Shown: positions 8,186 to 21,244, counted from the first letter of the stretch. The stretch: DNA of 64,000 nucleotides from Acipenser ruthenus (GCF_902713425.1 NC_081211.1:12184264-12248263), one strand, 5' to 3'. Translations and numbers: made by a program. The notes: generated by a model from the letters alone, not told the origin.

Positions 8186-8221
<36 letters not shown>

Positions 8222-8227
8222 AGAGAC
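8154..8227 (-). tRNA. tRNA-Asn(GTT), unit 2
   Basis: Consensus copy: G53 is present, so the T-stem GGTGG-CCACC is complete. Confidence 0.96.
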
Positions 8228-8774
8228 CAACCTGCTCGACCGCTAAAGCATACGGGAGTGATTAGCAAGGCGAGATGCTGCAGAACCTGATCGAGGGAGC
8301 AGAACTCAGCCGAACCTGAAACCACAGCTAACAAGAAAGCAACACGGGGCAGGAAAGTCTATGTAATCCATTATGGCAGCACAACATACGTCATTTTGTT
8401 AGATAACACACTGGGGGTCCAACACAGCAGTGTGTGTAAATAGCTACAATGGAAACCAAATACTTACGGTTCAAATGAGAATCTTCATCAGATTTAAAGA
8501 ACACATTTGACATACTTTACACTGCAAAGGAGGAAGGCAGGCAATGCAAATGAGGCGTGATCCATTGCTAAAAAAATACATGAAATCTCCCTTTGTGCTT
8601 CTCGGAAGACATACGACGGAGGGCGCACTTTTTCAGTTTGGGGAATGTTACAAATTAGCAGACTGTGCTTTAAAATACATATAGGGCGGGCTTCTCTGTT
8701 ACAAAGAATTGTCACACTTTGTATTTCTCTCCATGATCCATTGGGACAGAATACGTAGATACATTAAAACTATT

Positions 8775-8809
8775 TGGAGAATGCGGGCATCGATCCCGCT
8801 ACTTCTCGC
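8775..8809 (-). pseudogene. tRNA-Ala 3' remnant, unit 2
   Basis: Same 35 nt as in unit 1, with intact box B. Confidence 0.8.
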
Positions 8810-9163
8810 TCCTTGTCTTGTGGCAGCGATTCTCATAGGCTACAATCGCTGCTTGATAAGAGCGATTCAGATTGTTCAATATTTTTTTTTTTATTATTGG
8901 CAATGTAGTTGCCATTTGCAAATTCAAAAATAAATTGAACAATCAAAAATGATAATACTTGCTTTTGTATCACACGACAATCTTAAGGTATGCTTTAACG
9001 GCTAGGCTGTCTCAAGTTAGTTTGTATTGTTAATACCATACCTCTGTTTGATCGCTATACAATCAATATGTTGTGTAGGCTAAACTGTATAAATAAACGC
9101 CCGGAAACATTGAAATCCAAACACGTTAAAAGATGAAATAGTGTGGAATAGAAACAAAGAACT

Positions 9164-9235
9164 TGACCTCAACGTGATTTGAACACGTAACCTTCTGATC
9201 TGGAGTCAGAGGCGCTACCGTTGCGCCACGAAGTC
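9164..9235 (-). tRNA. tRNA-Trp(CCA), unit 2
   Basis: Position 66 is T instead of C, turning the last acceptor pair into G-U; shared with unit 3 only. Probably still functional. Confidence 0.94.
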
Positions 9236-9489
9236 CTGGGAATTTTTGTCCTTGTTATGGAATGCTAGAGTGCACAGCAAGCATGCCAAACGCATGGTAA
9301 TGCCGACGCTCATACTAGGAAAACATTCAAGCGTCATGGGAAACAGCCGTCAATAGGTGTTCGTAGCCAGCAGGGCTATGAAGCTGTCGGAAGTGTGTTT
9401 GATTCTCAGCTTTAAAAGTAAAGAAAACATAAAACAATGCGATTTGCTTTTATAATGTTCATTAATTGAAACGTAGGCATAAACACAGT

Positions 9490-9560
9490 TGTACTGGCTG
9501 GGAATCGTTTCGGTTCAAATTCTTGGAAAGCAGCTATGCTGAGCAATATATCACCAACGG
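9490..9560 (-). pseudogene. tRNA-Gly(TCC) pseudogene, unit 2
   Basis: Same decayed sequence as in unit 1. Confidence 0.75.
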
Positions 9561-9856
9561 GGGAAAGCTGGCAGTACTGAGTGACACAGAAGAAGGATTC
9601 TCTCAGCGCGTCTCCTCTGAATGCGCACTGGCACAAAGAGGCTTTGCTCATCTAATGACGTGGCGGAATGCAATAATGTATTGGGTTAATTTATCAACAA
9701 AAGAAACATAAATAAAAGTGTATGTAATTATTTGTGAATAAACTGTCTTGCTTATACGATGGGACCAGGAACTTACATCCGCAATTTAATGATCGGCCAA
9801 CCCCAGAGAGACTTTGTCTTGACCAGGGATTAATATAATTTAAAAACATGCGGCAA

Positions 9857-9929
9857 TGGTTCCACAGCGGATAGAACCCAGGGCCTTCTGCGTGTAAAGC
9901 AGACGTGATAATCACTACACTATGGAACC
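9857..9929 (-). tRNA. tRNA-Val(TAC), unit 2, decayed T-arm
   Basis: T-stem with two mismatches, as in unit 1. Confidence 0.8.
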
Positions 9930-10450
9930 TAGGCAGGACTGTGTCGGTGCTCCTACATTATTGTCTACATGCATCTCAAATAATTACAATGTCATTTATC
10001 AGACCCTTCGGCGTTGTCTTTAAAAATTAAACTTCCCAGACCGAACGCAGGCTAACATTAAATCAATGAATCTTAAATATTTTCTATAGCGCCCCATATG
10101 CGATTCACAAAATCTACTTAAAAACAAGACAATATCTCATTGTAAGCCTGGTCGAACAAAAGAAGTCTTCAGTGTAATTTTAAACAAAGAGTGCTTTCCA
10201 CGATTTACGATGCTTTAGAGAGACGGAATATTGGAATTGGCAGCCGAAACTGGGGGATAAAACTGCCCGTGATCAAAGTGGGCAGAAAAGCTGCATACTT
10301 TCCATAAGGTATTTTGGAGAAAAGAAAACGGATCTCTCTGATTTGCAACGTTTCTATGGTTCGGCCCGGCCACTGCCGTGTGTCTGGTTAAAACGATGAG
10401 TTCAATTTTTTTTTTTCTTCCGCTTGGTAATTCAGTCTTGAGGCAACTGT

Positions 10451-10522
10451 AGCAGAGTGGCGCAGCAGACGCGTGCTGGGCCCATAACCCAGAGGTCGAT
10501 GGATCGAAACCATCCTCTGCTA
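10451..10522 (+). tRNA. Initiator tRNA-Met(CAT), unit 2, changed D-loop
   Basis: The D-loop reads AGCAGAC instead of AGCGGAA: the invariant G18 is A and position 21 is C. G18 normally pairs with position 55, so this copy is probably impaired. The rest is consensus. Confidence 0.88.
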
Positions 10523-11562
10523 GCTTGTTTTTCTTCTGTTAGCAAAGTAGTTTTTCTAAAATATAAACTGAACTGATTTGCAAATTCAAAAAATAAATTC
10601 ATTAACAAAATAGAAAATATTTCGACTAGATGTATGCTTTCAATTTCTTCAAAAAGTAGTCTCAAGCTCGTTGATTCAGTCGCTTTAAAATCCACCTCTA
10701 TGTCCCGCTGCAGCAGCGCTGTGTGCTGTGGCTCGAGCTTGTTTGACGAGACAGGCAATGCAAAAATGATAAAACTTGCTTTTTTATCACACGACAAACT
10801 TAACGTATGCTTTAACGGCTTGGCTGTCTCAAGTTAGTTTGTATTGTTAATGTAACACCTCGTTTTTGCCCAGTCGTTGTATCACATGAATTGAGCTTGC
10901 CAGTTGGGGGTGACGGTCTGCCAATACAAGTTAAGACTATATTTGCAAGGATCATTTCTAGAGTGAAACATGTTTTGAAGGGATTGGTCTTGGTATCCCC
11001 CAGGAGGAGCGGGAGTCTTTTCTTCTCAGCAACGAGCTGACAATGAGTGTTGTTTTTGGGCACCTGCTCGCTGCTACTGATGACCACTCCAATCTTCAGT
11101 CGGTGGATTGTTGAAGGAAGGGGACACATTTTGAGTGCGTATCTCATACTGGTAGAAACGCGGAAAAAAGAAACCATCAAGCCTAAAATTGTTCAGTTGT
11201 TTAAATCAATAAGCACATTTCAAATGGATCATTGCTAATGTTAAAACAATTTAAGAACACTTTAAGTAGGGCTTGACTAATATAAAAATATAGGCATGTT
11301 ATTTGCACTACGCAGGACTAGATTGAGCTTAAAAAAAGGCATTACATCTGAAAATAACTTGTGTTTACCCCCACTTACAAGGAAAGCGTCAAACTTTGTA
11401 TTCGTCCTCGTAACAGTGTTAGAAAATGTAAACAGCAGTTGGAGAATGCCGAAGTCGATCATCCTAGCATGTTAAACGAGGGCATTTCTCATGTAAGCCA
11501 CATCCAGTAATAGATCGTTTGTACTGTTCTCAATGGTCCGCATCCCAGCCTGAGACCACGAT

Positions 11563-12104
11563 CCAATTGTAAAACTTTACAATGCATTAGTAAGACCTTA
11601 CCTAGAATATTGTGATCAGTTCTGATCACCTCTCTACAAAAAGGATATTGCTGCTCTAGAAAGAGTGCAAAGAAGAGCAACCAGAAATATCCCAGGTTTA
11701 AAAGGCATGTTGTATGCAGACAGGCTAAAAGAACTGAATCTATTCAGTCTTGAACAAAAAAGACTACGCGGCGATCTGATTCAGACATTCAACATCCTAA
11801 AAGGTAGAGACAATGTCGACCCAGGGGACTTCTTTTTTGACATGAAAAAAGAAACAAGGACCAGCGGTCACAAATGGAGATTACATAAAGGGGCATTCAA
11901 AACAGAAAATAGGAGGCACTTTTTTACACAGAGAATTGTGAGGGTCTGGAACCAACTCCCCAGTAATGTTGAAGCTGACACCCTGGGATCCTTCAAGAAG
12001 CTGCTTGATGAGAGTCTGGGATCAATAAGCTACTAACTACCAAACGAGCAAGATGGGCTGAATGGCCTCCTCTCGTTTGGAAACTTTCTTATGTTCTTAT
12101 GTTC
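11563..12104 (+). mobile_element. LINE 3' fragment, unit 3
   Basis: Consensus form; C-terminal frame 11665-12036 open, internal TGA retained. Confidence 0.9.
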
Positions 12105-12520
12105 CTCTATCCTATTGTGCTTGTTAAGACATAGCGTGAATCTTGAAAACGTCTTGTTTGTTTAACAAAGCCAGCAGTCACTTTATTGATCACCCTGTGG
12201 ATTAAACGCTATTGGAACACAGATGATTGTGTTGAAGATGTTAATAGACTTTCAATGTACGCGTTGTAGAGCTAAGCGTTTGTTGAGGCAGTTCAAGCGC
12301 TGCACATTCAGGCAGCCGGTTGCAGTCTTTACCTGTTTCCTAGATGTTTGCCATTTGGTCTTACTCTGGAAGGAGTAGAACAAAAGCTAAACCATTTGTT
12401 GAGAACCGCATTTGGGAGAAAACTTAAGTGTTTCAAAATGCATTTGTAAAGTGCATTTGTCTATTAGGTTGTTTATGGTGTGACAAAAAGAATGCTATCT
12501 CGAAAACGCAGTCCTGTCAA

Positions 12521-12593
12521 GCCGAAATAGCTCAGTTGGGAGAGCGTTAGACTGAAGATCTAAAGGTCCCTGGTTCGATCCCGGGTTTCGGCA
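12521..12593 (+). tRNA. tRNA-Phe(GAA), unit 3
   Basis: Consensus sequence. Confidence 0.96.
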
Positions 12594-12728
12594 AGCACCA
12601 AGACATTTTGTTTTGTTTTATATTATTTTGAACTAAAAACAGAGCACATTTTTTTCTTCATTGTAATTGGAGGAAATAACAACGTACTAGTGCCATTTTC
12701 TAATGTGATTAAGAAATTCAAAAAGCAT

Positions 12729-12760
12729 CGTCCCTGGGTGGGCTTGAACCACCAACCTTC

Positions 12761-12796
<36 letters not shown>

Positions 12797-12802
12797 AGAG
12801 AC
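12729..12802 (-). tRNA. tRNA-Asn(GTT), unit 3
   Basis: Consensus sequence. Confidence 0.96.
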
Positions 12803-13349
12803 CAACCTGCTCGACCGCTAAAGCATACGGGAGTGATTAGCAAGGCGAGATGCTGCAGAACCTGATCGAGGGAGCAGAACTCAGCCAAACCTGAAACCAC
12901 AGCTAACAAGAAAGCAACACGGGGCAGGAAAGTCTATGTAATCCATTATGGCAGCACAACATACGTCATTTTGTTAGATAACACACTGGGGGTCCAACAC
13001 AGCAGTGTGTGTAAATAGCTACAATGGAAACCAAATACTTACGGTTCAAATGAGAATCTTCATCAGATTTTAAGAACACATTTGACATACTTTACACTGC
13101 AAAGGAGGAAGGCAGGCAATGCAAATGAGGCGTGATCCATTGCTAAAAAAATACATGAAATCTCCCTTTGTGCTTCTCGGAAGACATACGACGGAGGGCG
13201 CACTTTTTCAGTTTGGGGAATGTTACAAATTAGCAGACTGTGCTTTAAAATACATATAGGGCGGGCTTCTCTGTTACAAAGAATTGTCACACTTTGTATT
13301 TCTCTCCATGATCCATTGGGACAGAATACGTAGATACATTAAAACTATA

Positions 13350-13384
13350 TGGAGAATGCGGGCATCGATCCCGCTACTTTTCGC
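13350..13384 (-). pseudogene. tRNA-Ala 3' remnant, unit 3
   Basis: One private base change in the variable-loop part (TTT before TCGC on the + strand); box B intact. Confidence 0.8.
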
Positions 13385-13738
13385 TCCTTGTCTTGTGGCA
13401 GCGATTCTCATAGGCTACAATCGCTGCTTGATAAGAGCGATTCAGATTGTTCAATATTTTTTTTTTTATTATTGGCAATGTAGTTGCCATTTGCAAATTC
13501 AAAAATAAATTGAACAATCAAAAATGATAATACTTGCTTTTGTATCACACGACAATCTTAAGGTATGCTTTAACGGCTAGGCTGTCTCAAGTTAGTTTGT
13601 ATTGTTAATACCATACCTCTGTTTGATCGCTATACAATCAATATGTTGTGTAGGCTAAACTGTATAAATAAACGCCCGGAAACATTGAAATCCAAACACG
13701 TTAAAAGATGAAATAGTGTGGAATAGAAACAAAGAACT

Positions 13739-13810
13739 TGACCTCAACGTGATTTGAACACGTAACCTTCTGATCTGGAGTCAGAGGCGCTACCGTTGCG
13801 CCACGAAGTC
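13739..13810 (-). tRNA. tRNA-Trp(CCA), unit 3
   Basis: Carries the G-U variant at pair 7-66 shared with unit 2. Confidence 0.94.
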
Positions 13811-14064
13811 CTGGGAATTTTTGTCCTTGTTATGGAATGCTAGAGTGCACAGCAAGCATGCCAAATGCATGGTAATGCCGACGCTCATACTAGGAAAACA
13901 TTCAAGCGTCATGGGAAACAGCCGTCAATAGGTGTTCGTAGCCAGCAGGGCTATGAAGCTGTCGGAAGTGTGTTTGATTCTCAGCTTTAAAAGTAAAGAA
14001 AACATAAAACAATGCGATTTGCTTTTATAATGTTCATTAATTGAAACGTAGGCATAAACACAGT

Positions 14065-14135
14065 TGTACTGGCTGGGAATCGTTTCGGTTCAAATTCTTG
14101 GAAAGCAGCTATGCTGAGCAATATATCACCAACGG
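14065..14135 (-). pseudogene. tRNA-Gly(TCC) pseudogene, unit 3
   Basis: Same decayed sequence as in unit 1. Confidence 0.75.
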
Positions 14136-14433
14136 GGGAAAGCTGGCAGTACTGAGTGACACAGAAGAAGGATTCTCTCAGCGCGTCTCCTCTGAATGCG
14201 CACTGGCACAAAGAGGCTTTGCTCATCTAATGACGTTGCGGAATGCAATAATGTATTGGGTTAATTTATCAACAAAAGAAACATAAATAAAAGTGTATGT
14301 AATTATTTGTGAATAAACTGTCTTGCTTATACGATGGGAGACCAGGACCTTACACCCGCAATTTAATGATCGGCCAACCCCAGAGAGACTTTGTCTTGAC
14401 CAGGGATTAATATAATTTAAAAACATGCGGCAA

Positions 14434-14506
14434 TGGTTCCACAGCGGATAGAACCCAGGGCCTTCTGCGTGTAAAGCAGACGTGATAATCACTACACTAT
14501 GGAACC
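14434..14506 (-). tRNA. tRNA-Val(TAC), unit 3, decayed T-arm
   Basis: T-stem with two mismatches. Confidence 0.8.
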
Positions 14507-15027
14507 TAGGCAGGACTGTGTCGGTGCTCCTACATTATTGTCTACATGCATCTCAAATAATTACAATGTCATTTATCAGACCCTTCGGCGTTGTCTTTAA
14601 AAATTAACTTCCCAGACCGAACGCAGGCTAACATTAAATCAATGAATCTTAAATATTTTCTATAGCGCCCCATATGCGATTCACAAAATCTACTTAAAAA
14701 CAAGACAATATCTCATTGTAAGCCTGGTCGAACAAAAGAAGTCTTCAGTGTAATTTTAAACAAAGAGTGCTTTCCACGATTTACGATGCTTTAGAGAGAC
14801 GGAATATTGGAATTGGCAGCCGAAACTGGGGGATAAAACTGCCCGTGATCAAAGTGGGCAGAAAAGCTGCATACTTTCCATAAGGTATTTTGGAGAAAAG
14901 AAAACGGATCTCTCTGATTTGCAACGTTTCTATGGTTCGGCCCGGCCACTGCCGTGTGTCTGGTTAAAACGATGAGTTCAGTTTTTTTTTTTCCTTCCGC
15001 TTGGTAATTCAGTCTTGAGGCAACTGT

Positions 15028-15099
15028 AGCAGAGTGGCGCAGCGGAAGCGTGCTGGGCCCATAACCCAGAGGTCGATGGATCGAAACCATCCTCTGCTA
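15028..15099 (+). tRNA. Initiator tRNA-Met(CAT), unit 3
   Basis: Consensus initiator sequence with T5 stop. Confidence 0.97.
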
Positions 15100-16128
15100 G
15101 CCTGTTTTTCTTCTGTTAGCAAAGTAGTTTTTCTAAAATATAAACTGAACTGATTTGCAAATTCAAAAAATAAATTCATTAACAAAATAGAAAATATTTC
15201 GACTAGATGTATGTTTTCAATTTCTTCAAAAAGTAGTCTCAAGCTCATTGATTCAGTCGCTTTAAAATCCACCTCTATGTCCCGCTGTGTGCTGTGGCTC
15301 GAGCTTGTTTGACGAGACAGGCAATGCAAAAATGATAAAACTTGCTTTTGTATCACACGACAAACTTAACGTATGCTTTAACGGCTTGGCTGTCTCAAGT
15401 TAGTTTGTATTGTTAATGTAACACCTCGTTTTTGCCCAGTCGTTGTATCACATGAATTGAGCTTGCTAGTTGGGGGTGACGGTCTGCCAATACAAGTTAA
15501 GACTATATTTGCAAGGATCATTTCTAGAGTGAAACATGTTTTGAAGGGATTGGTCTCGGTATCCCCCAGGAGGAGCGGGAGTCTTTTCTTCTCAGCAACG
15601 AGCTGACAATGAGTGTTGTTTTTGGGCACCTGCTCGCTGCTACTGATGACCACTCCAATCTTCAGTCGGTGGATTGTTGAAGGAAGGGGACACATTTTGA
15701 GTGCGTATCTCATACTGGTAGAAACGCGGAAAAAAGAAACCATCAAGCCTAAAATTGTTCAGTTGTTTAAATCAATAAGCACATTTCAAATGGATCATTG
15801 CTAATGTTAAAACAATTTAAGAACACTTTAAGTAGGGCTTGACTAATATAAAAATATAGGCATGTTATTTGCACTACGCAGGACTAGATTGAGCTTAAAA
15901 AAAGGCATTACATCTGAAAATAACTTGTGTTTACCCCCACTTACAAGGAAAGCGTCAAACTTTGTATTCGTCCTCGTAACAGTGTTAGAAAATGTAAACA
16001 GCAGTTGGAGAATGCCGAAGTCGATCATCCTAGCATGTTAAACGAGGGCATTTCTCATGTAAGCCACATCCAGTAATAGATCGTTTGTACTGTTCTCAAT
16101 GGTCCGCATCCCAGCCTGAGACCACGAT

Positions 16129-16670
16129 CCAATTGTAAAACTTTACAATGCATTAGTAAGACCTTACCTAGAATATTGTGATCAGTTCTGATCACCTCTC
16201 TACAAAAAGGATATTGCTGCTCTAGAAAGAGTGCAAAGAAGAGCAACCAGAAATATCCCAGGTTTAAAAGGCATGTTGTATGCAGACAGGCTAAAAGAAC
16301 TGAATCTATTCAGTCTTGAACAAAAAAGACTACGCGGCGATCTGATTCAGACATTCAACATCCTAAAAGGTAGAGACAATGTCGACCCAGGGGACTTCTT
16401 TTTTGACATGAAAAAAGAAACAAGGACCAGCGGTCACAAATGGAGATTACATAAAGGGGCATTCAAAACAGAAAATAGGAGGCACTTTTTTACACAGAGA
16501 ATTGTGAGGGTCTGGAACCAACTCCCCAGTAATGTTGAAGCTGACACCCTGGGATCCTTCAAGAAGCTGCTTGATGAGAGTCTGGGATCAATAAGCTACT
16601 AACTACCAAACGAGCAAGATGGGCTGAATGGCCTCCTCTCGTTTGGAAACTTTCTTATGTTCTTATGTTC
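16129..16670 (+). mobile_element. LINE 3' fragment, unit 4
   Basis: Consensus form; frame 16231-16602 open. Confidence 0.9.
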
Positions 16671-17086
16671 CTCTATCCTATTGTGCTTGTTAAGACATAG
16701 CGTGAATCTTGAAAACGTCTTGTTTGTTTAACAAAGCCAGCAGTCACTTTATTGATCACCCTGTGGATTAAACGCTATTGGAACACAGATGATTGTGTTG
16801 AAGATGTTAATAGACTTTCAATGTACGCGTTGTAGAGCTAAGCGTTTGTTGAGGCAGTTCAAGCGCTGCACATTCAGGCAGCCGGTTGCAGTCTTTACCT
16901 GTTTCCTAGATGTTTGCCATTTGGTCTTACTCTGGAAGGAGTAGAACAAAAGCTAAACCATTTGTTGAGAACCGCATTTGGGAGAAAACTTAAGTGTTTC
17001 AAAATGCATTTGTAAAGTGCATTTGTCTATTAGGTTGTTTATGGTGTGACAAAAAGAATGCTATCTCGAAAACGCAGTCCTGTCAA

Positions 17087-17159
17087 GCCGAAATAGCTCA
17101 GTTGGGAGAGCGTTAGACTGAAGATCTAAAGGTCCCTGGTTCGATCCCGGGTTTCGGCA
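17087..17159 (+). tRNA. tRNA-Phe(GAA), unit 4
   Basis: Consensus sequence. Confidence 0.96.
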
Positions 17160-17294
17160 AGCACCAAGACATTTTGTTTTGTTTTATATTATTTTGAACT
17201 AAAAACAGAGCACATTTTTTTCTTCATTGTAATTGGAGGAAATAACAACGTACTAGTGCCATTTTCTAATGTGATTAAGAAATTCAAAAAGCAT

Positions 17295-17326
17295 CGTCCC
17301 TGGGTGGGCTTGAACCACCAACCTTC

Positions 17327-17362
<36 letters not shown>

Positions 17363-17368
17363 AGAGAC
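17295..17368 (-). tRNA. tRNA-Asn(GTT), unit 4
   Basis: Consensus sequence. Confidence 0.96.
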
Positions 17369-17915
17369 CAACCTGCTCGACCGCTAAAGCATACGGGAGT
17401 GATTAGCAAGGCGAGATGCTGCAGAACCTGATCGAGGGAGCAGAACTCAGCCGAACCTGAAACCACAGCTAACAAGAAAGCAACACGGGGCAGGAAAGTC
17501 TATGTAATCCATTATGGCAGCACAACATACGTCATTTTGTTAGATAACACACTGGGGGTCCAACACAGCAGTGTGTGTAAATAGCTACAATGGAAACCAA
17601 ATACTTACGGTTCAAATGAGAATCTTCATCAGATTTTAAGAACACATTTGACATACTTTACACTGCAAAGGAGGAAGGCAGGCAATGCAAATGAGGCGTG
17701 ATCCATTGCTAAAAAAATACATGAAATCTCCCTTTGTGCTTCTCGGAAGACATACGACGGAGGGCGCACTTTTTCAGTTTGGGGAATGTTACAAATTAGC
17801 AGACTGTGCTTTAAAATACATATAGGGCGGGCTTCTCTGTTACAAAGAATTGTCACACTTTGTATTTCTCTCCATGATCCATTGGGACAGAATACGTAGA
17901 TACATTAAAACTATT

Positions 17916-17950
17916 TGGAGAATGCGGGTATCGATCCCGCTACTTCTCGC
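17916..17950 (-). pseudogene. tRNA-Ala 3' remnant, unit 4
   Basis: Has GGGTATCGATCCC on the + strand, a private change on the 3' side of the T-arm. Confidence 0.78.
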
Positions 17951-18303
17951 TCCTTGTCTTGTGGCAGCGATTCTCATAGGCTACAATCGCTGCTTCATAA
18001 GAGCGATTCAGATTGTTCAATATTTTTTTTTTTTTTATTGGCAATGTATTGCCATTTGCAAATTCAAAAATAAATTGAACAATCAAAAATGATAATACTT
18101 GCTTTTGTATCACACGACAATCTTAAGGTATGCTTTAACGGCTAGGCTGTCTCAAGTTAGTTTGTATTGTTAATACCATACCTCTGTTTGATCGCTATAC
18201 AATCAATATGTTGTGTAGGCTAAACTGTATAAATAAACGCCCGGAAACATTGAAATCCAAACACGTTAAAAGATGAAATAGTGTGGAATAGAAACAAAGA
18301 ACT

Positions 18304-18375
18304 TGACCTCGACGTGATTTGAACACGTAACCTTCTGATCTGGAGTCAGAGGCGCTACCGTTGCGCCACGAAGTC
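18304..18375 (-). tRNA. tRNA-Trp(CCA), unit 4
   Basis: Consensus sequence. Confidence 0.95.
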
Positions 18376-18629
18376 CTGGGAATTTTTGTCCTTGTTATGG
18401 AATGCTAGAGTGCACAGCAAGCATGCCAAACGCATGGTAATGCCGACGCTCATACTAGGAAAACATTCAAGCGTCATGGGAAACAGCCGTCAATAGGTGT
18501 TCGTAGCCAGCAGGGCTATGAAGCTGTCGGAAGTGTGTTTGATTCTCAGCTTTAAAAGTAAAGAAAACATAAAACAATGCGATTTGCTTTTATAATGTTC
18601 ATTAATTGAAACGTAGGCATAAACACAGT

Positions 18630-18700
18630 TGTACTGGCTGGGAATCGTTTCGGTTCAAATTCTTGGAAAGCAGCTATGCTGAGCAATATATCACCAACGG
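18630..18700 (-). pseudogene. tRNA-Gly(TCC) pseudogene, unit 4
   Basis: Same decayed sequence as in unit 1. Confidence 0.75.
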
Positions 18701-18998
18701 GGGAAAGCTGGCAGTACTGAGTGACACAGAAGAAGGATTCTCTCAGCGCGTCTCCTCTGAATGCGCACTGGCACAAAGAGGCTTTGCTCATCTAATGACG
18801 TGGCGGAATGCAATAATGTATTGGGTTAATTTATCAACAAAAGAAACATAAATAAAAGTGTATGTAATTATTTGTGAATAAACTGTCTTGCTTATACGAT
18901 GGGAGACCAGGACCTTACACCCGCAATTTAATGATCGGCCAACCCCAGAGAGACTTTGTCTTGACCAGGGATTAATATAATTTAAAAACATGCGGCAA

Positions 18999-19071
18999 TG
19001 GTTCCACAGCGGATAGAACCCAGGGCCTTCTGCGTGTAAAGCAGACGTGATAATCACTACACTATGGAACC
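18999..19071 (-). tRNA. tRNA-Val(TAC), unit 4, decayed T-arm
   Basis: T-stem with two mismatches. Confidence 0.8.
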
Positions 19072-19590
19072 TAGGCAGGACTGTGTCGGTGCTCCTACAT
19101 TATTGTCTACATGCATCTCAAATAATTACAATGTCATTTATCAGACCCTTCGGCGTTGTCTTTAAAAATTAACTTCCCAGACCGAACGCAGGCTAACATT
19201 AAATCAATGAATCTTAAATATTTTCTATAGCGCCCCATATGCGATTCACAAAATCTACTTAAAAACAAGACAATATCTCATTGTAAGCCTGGTCGAACAA
19301 AAGAAGTCTTCAGTGTAATTTTAAACAAAGAGTGCTTTCCACGATTTACGATGCTTTAGAGAGACGGAATATTGGAATTGGCAGCCGAAACTGGGGGATA
19401 AAACTGCCCGTGATCAAAGTGGGCAGAAAAGCTGCATACTTTCCATAAGGTACTTTGGAGAAAAGAAAACGGATCTCTCTGATTTGCAACGTTTCTATGG
19501 TTCGGCCCGGCCACTGCCGTGTGTCTGGTTAAAACGATGAGTTCAGTTTTTTTTTTCTTCCGCTTGGTAATTCAGTCTTGAGGCAACTGT

Positions 19591-19662
19591 AGCAGAGTGG
19601 CGCAGCGGAAGCGTGCTGGGCCCATAACCCAGAGGTCGATGGATCGAAACCATCCTCTGCTA
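19591..19662 (+). tRNA. Initiator tRNA-Met(CAT), unit 4
   Basis: Consensus sequence. Confidence 0.97.
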
Positions 19663-20702
19663 GCCTGTTTTTCTTCTGTTAGCAAAGTAGTTTTTCTAAA
19701 ATATAAACTGAACTGATTTGCAAATTCAAAAAATAAATTCATTAACAAAATAGAAAATATTTCGACTAGACGTATGCTTTCAATTTCTTCAAAAAGTAGT
19801 CTCAAGCTCGTTGATTCAGTCGCTTTAAAATCCACCTCTATGTCCCGCTGCAGCAGCGCTGTGTGCTGTGGCTCGAGCTTGTTTGACGAGACAGGCAATG
19901 CAAAAATGATAAAACTTGCTTTTGTATCACACGACAAACTTAACGTATGCTTTAACGGCTTGGCTGTCTCAAGTTAGTTTGTATTGTTAATGTAACACCT
20001 CGTTTTTGCCCAGTCGTTGTATCACATGAATTGAGCTTGCCAGTTGGGGGTGACAGTCTGCCAATACAAGTTAAGACTATATTTGCAAGGATCATTTCTA
20101 GAGTGAAACATGTTTTGAAGGGATTGGTCTCGGTATCCCCCAGGAGGAGCGGGAGTCTTTTCTTCTCAGCAACGAGCTGACAATGAGTGTTGTTTTTGGG
20201 CACCTGCTCGCTGCTACTGATGACCACTCCAATCTTCAGTCGATGGATTGTTGAAGGAAGGGGACACATTTTGAGTGCGTATCTCATACTGGTAGAAACG
20301 CGGAAAAAAGAAACCATCAAGCCTAAAATTGTTCAGTTGTTTAAATCAATAAGCACATTTCAAATGGATCATTGCTAATGTTAAAACAATTTAAGAACAC
20401 TTTAAGTAGGGCTTGACTAATATAAAAATATAGGCATGTTATTTGCACTACGCAGGACTAGATTGAGCTTAAAAAAAGGCATTACATCTGAAAATAACTT
20501 GTGTTTACCCCCACTTACAAGGAAAGCGTCAAACTTTGTATTCGTCCTCGTAACAGTGTTAGAAAATGTAAACAGCAGTTGGAGAATGCCGAAGTCGATC
20601 ATCCTAGCATGTTAAACGAGGGCATTTCTCATGTAAGCCACATCCAGTAATAGATCGTTTGTACTGTTCTCAATGGTCCGCATCCCAGCCTGAGACCACG
20701 AT

Positions 20703-21244
20703 CCAATTGTAAAACTTTACAATGCATTAGTAAGACCTTACCTAGAATATTGTGATCAGTTCTGATCACCTCTCTACAAAAAGGATATTGCTGCTCTAGA
20801 AAGAGTGCAAAGAAGAGCAACCAGAAATATCCCAGGTTTAAAAGGCATGGTGTATGCAGACAGGCTAAAAGAACTGAATCTATTCAGTCTTGAACAAAAA
20901 AGACTACACGGCGATCTGATTCAGACATTCAACATCCTAAAAGGTAGAGACAATGTCGACCCAGGGGACTTCTTTTTTGACATGAAAAAAGAAACAAGGA
21001 CCAGCGGTCACAAATGGAGATTACATAAAGGGGCATTCAAAACAGAAAATAGGAGGCACTTTTTTACACAGAGAATTGTGAGGGTCTGGAACCAACTCCC
21101 CAGTAATGTTGAAGCTGACACCCTGGGATCCTTCAAGAAGCTGCTTGATGAGAGTCTGGGATCAATAAGCTACTAACTACCAAACGAGCAAGATGGGCTG
21201 AATGGCCTCCTCTTGTTTGGAAACTTTCTTATGTTCTTATGTTC
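20703..21244 (+). mobile_element. LINE 3' fragment, unit 5
   Basis: Variant type with Val for Leu and His for Arg in the frame (GMVYADRL, RLHGDL), shared with units 8 and 13. One base of the tail stem is changed (TTGTTTGG), as in unit 8. Confidence 0.9.

Larger units (their letters stand above)
6549..11118. repeat. Array unit 2 (4570 bp)
   Basis: Shares several private bases with unit 1, for example the T-rich variant near 10782 and ggtcttggt near 10990. It has a private 2-bp deletion near 9765 and a changed initiator gene. Confidence 0.95.
11119..15684. repeat. Array unit 3 (4566 bp, shortest)
   Basis: Lacks 11 bp of the GCAGCAGCGCTG run near 15287 and has one A fewer near 14604 (also in unit 4). 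Confidence 0.95.
15685..20258. repeat. Array unit 4 (4574 bp)
   Basis: From 18195 onward it is the left end of the three-unit duplication. Before that it has private bases, for example in the Ala remnant and the hairpin region. Confidence 0.95.

Noticed and set aside
8143-8334. A 63-codon minus-strand frame that recurs in most units and includes RNRLARSAVNRKVGGSSPP
   Set aside because: This is simply tRNA-Asn and its flank read as protein. Such translations of tRNA-Asn are a familiar artefact.
10432-10797. A 121-codon minus-strand frame crossing tRNA-iMet, recurring in the units
   Set aside because: Its C-terminal end is the antisense of the initiator tRNA and the rest is spacer; no protein family is recognisable, and its preservation follows from repeat homogenisation.
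10812-11180. A 122-codon minus-strand frame in the spacer, recurring in the units
   Set aside because: No start context, domain or membrane pattern stands out, and it lies between known unit features. Treated as a chance frame.
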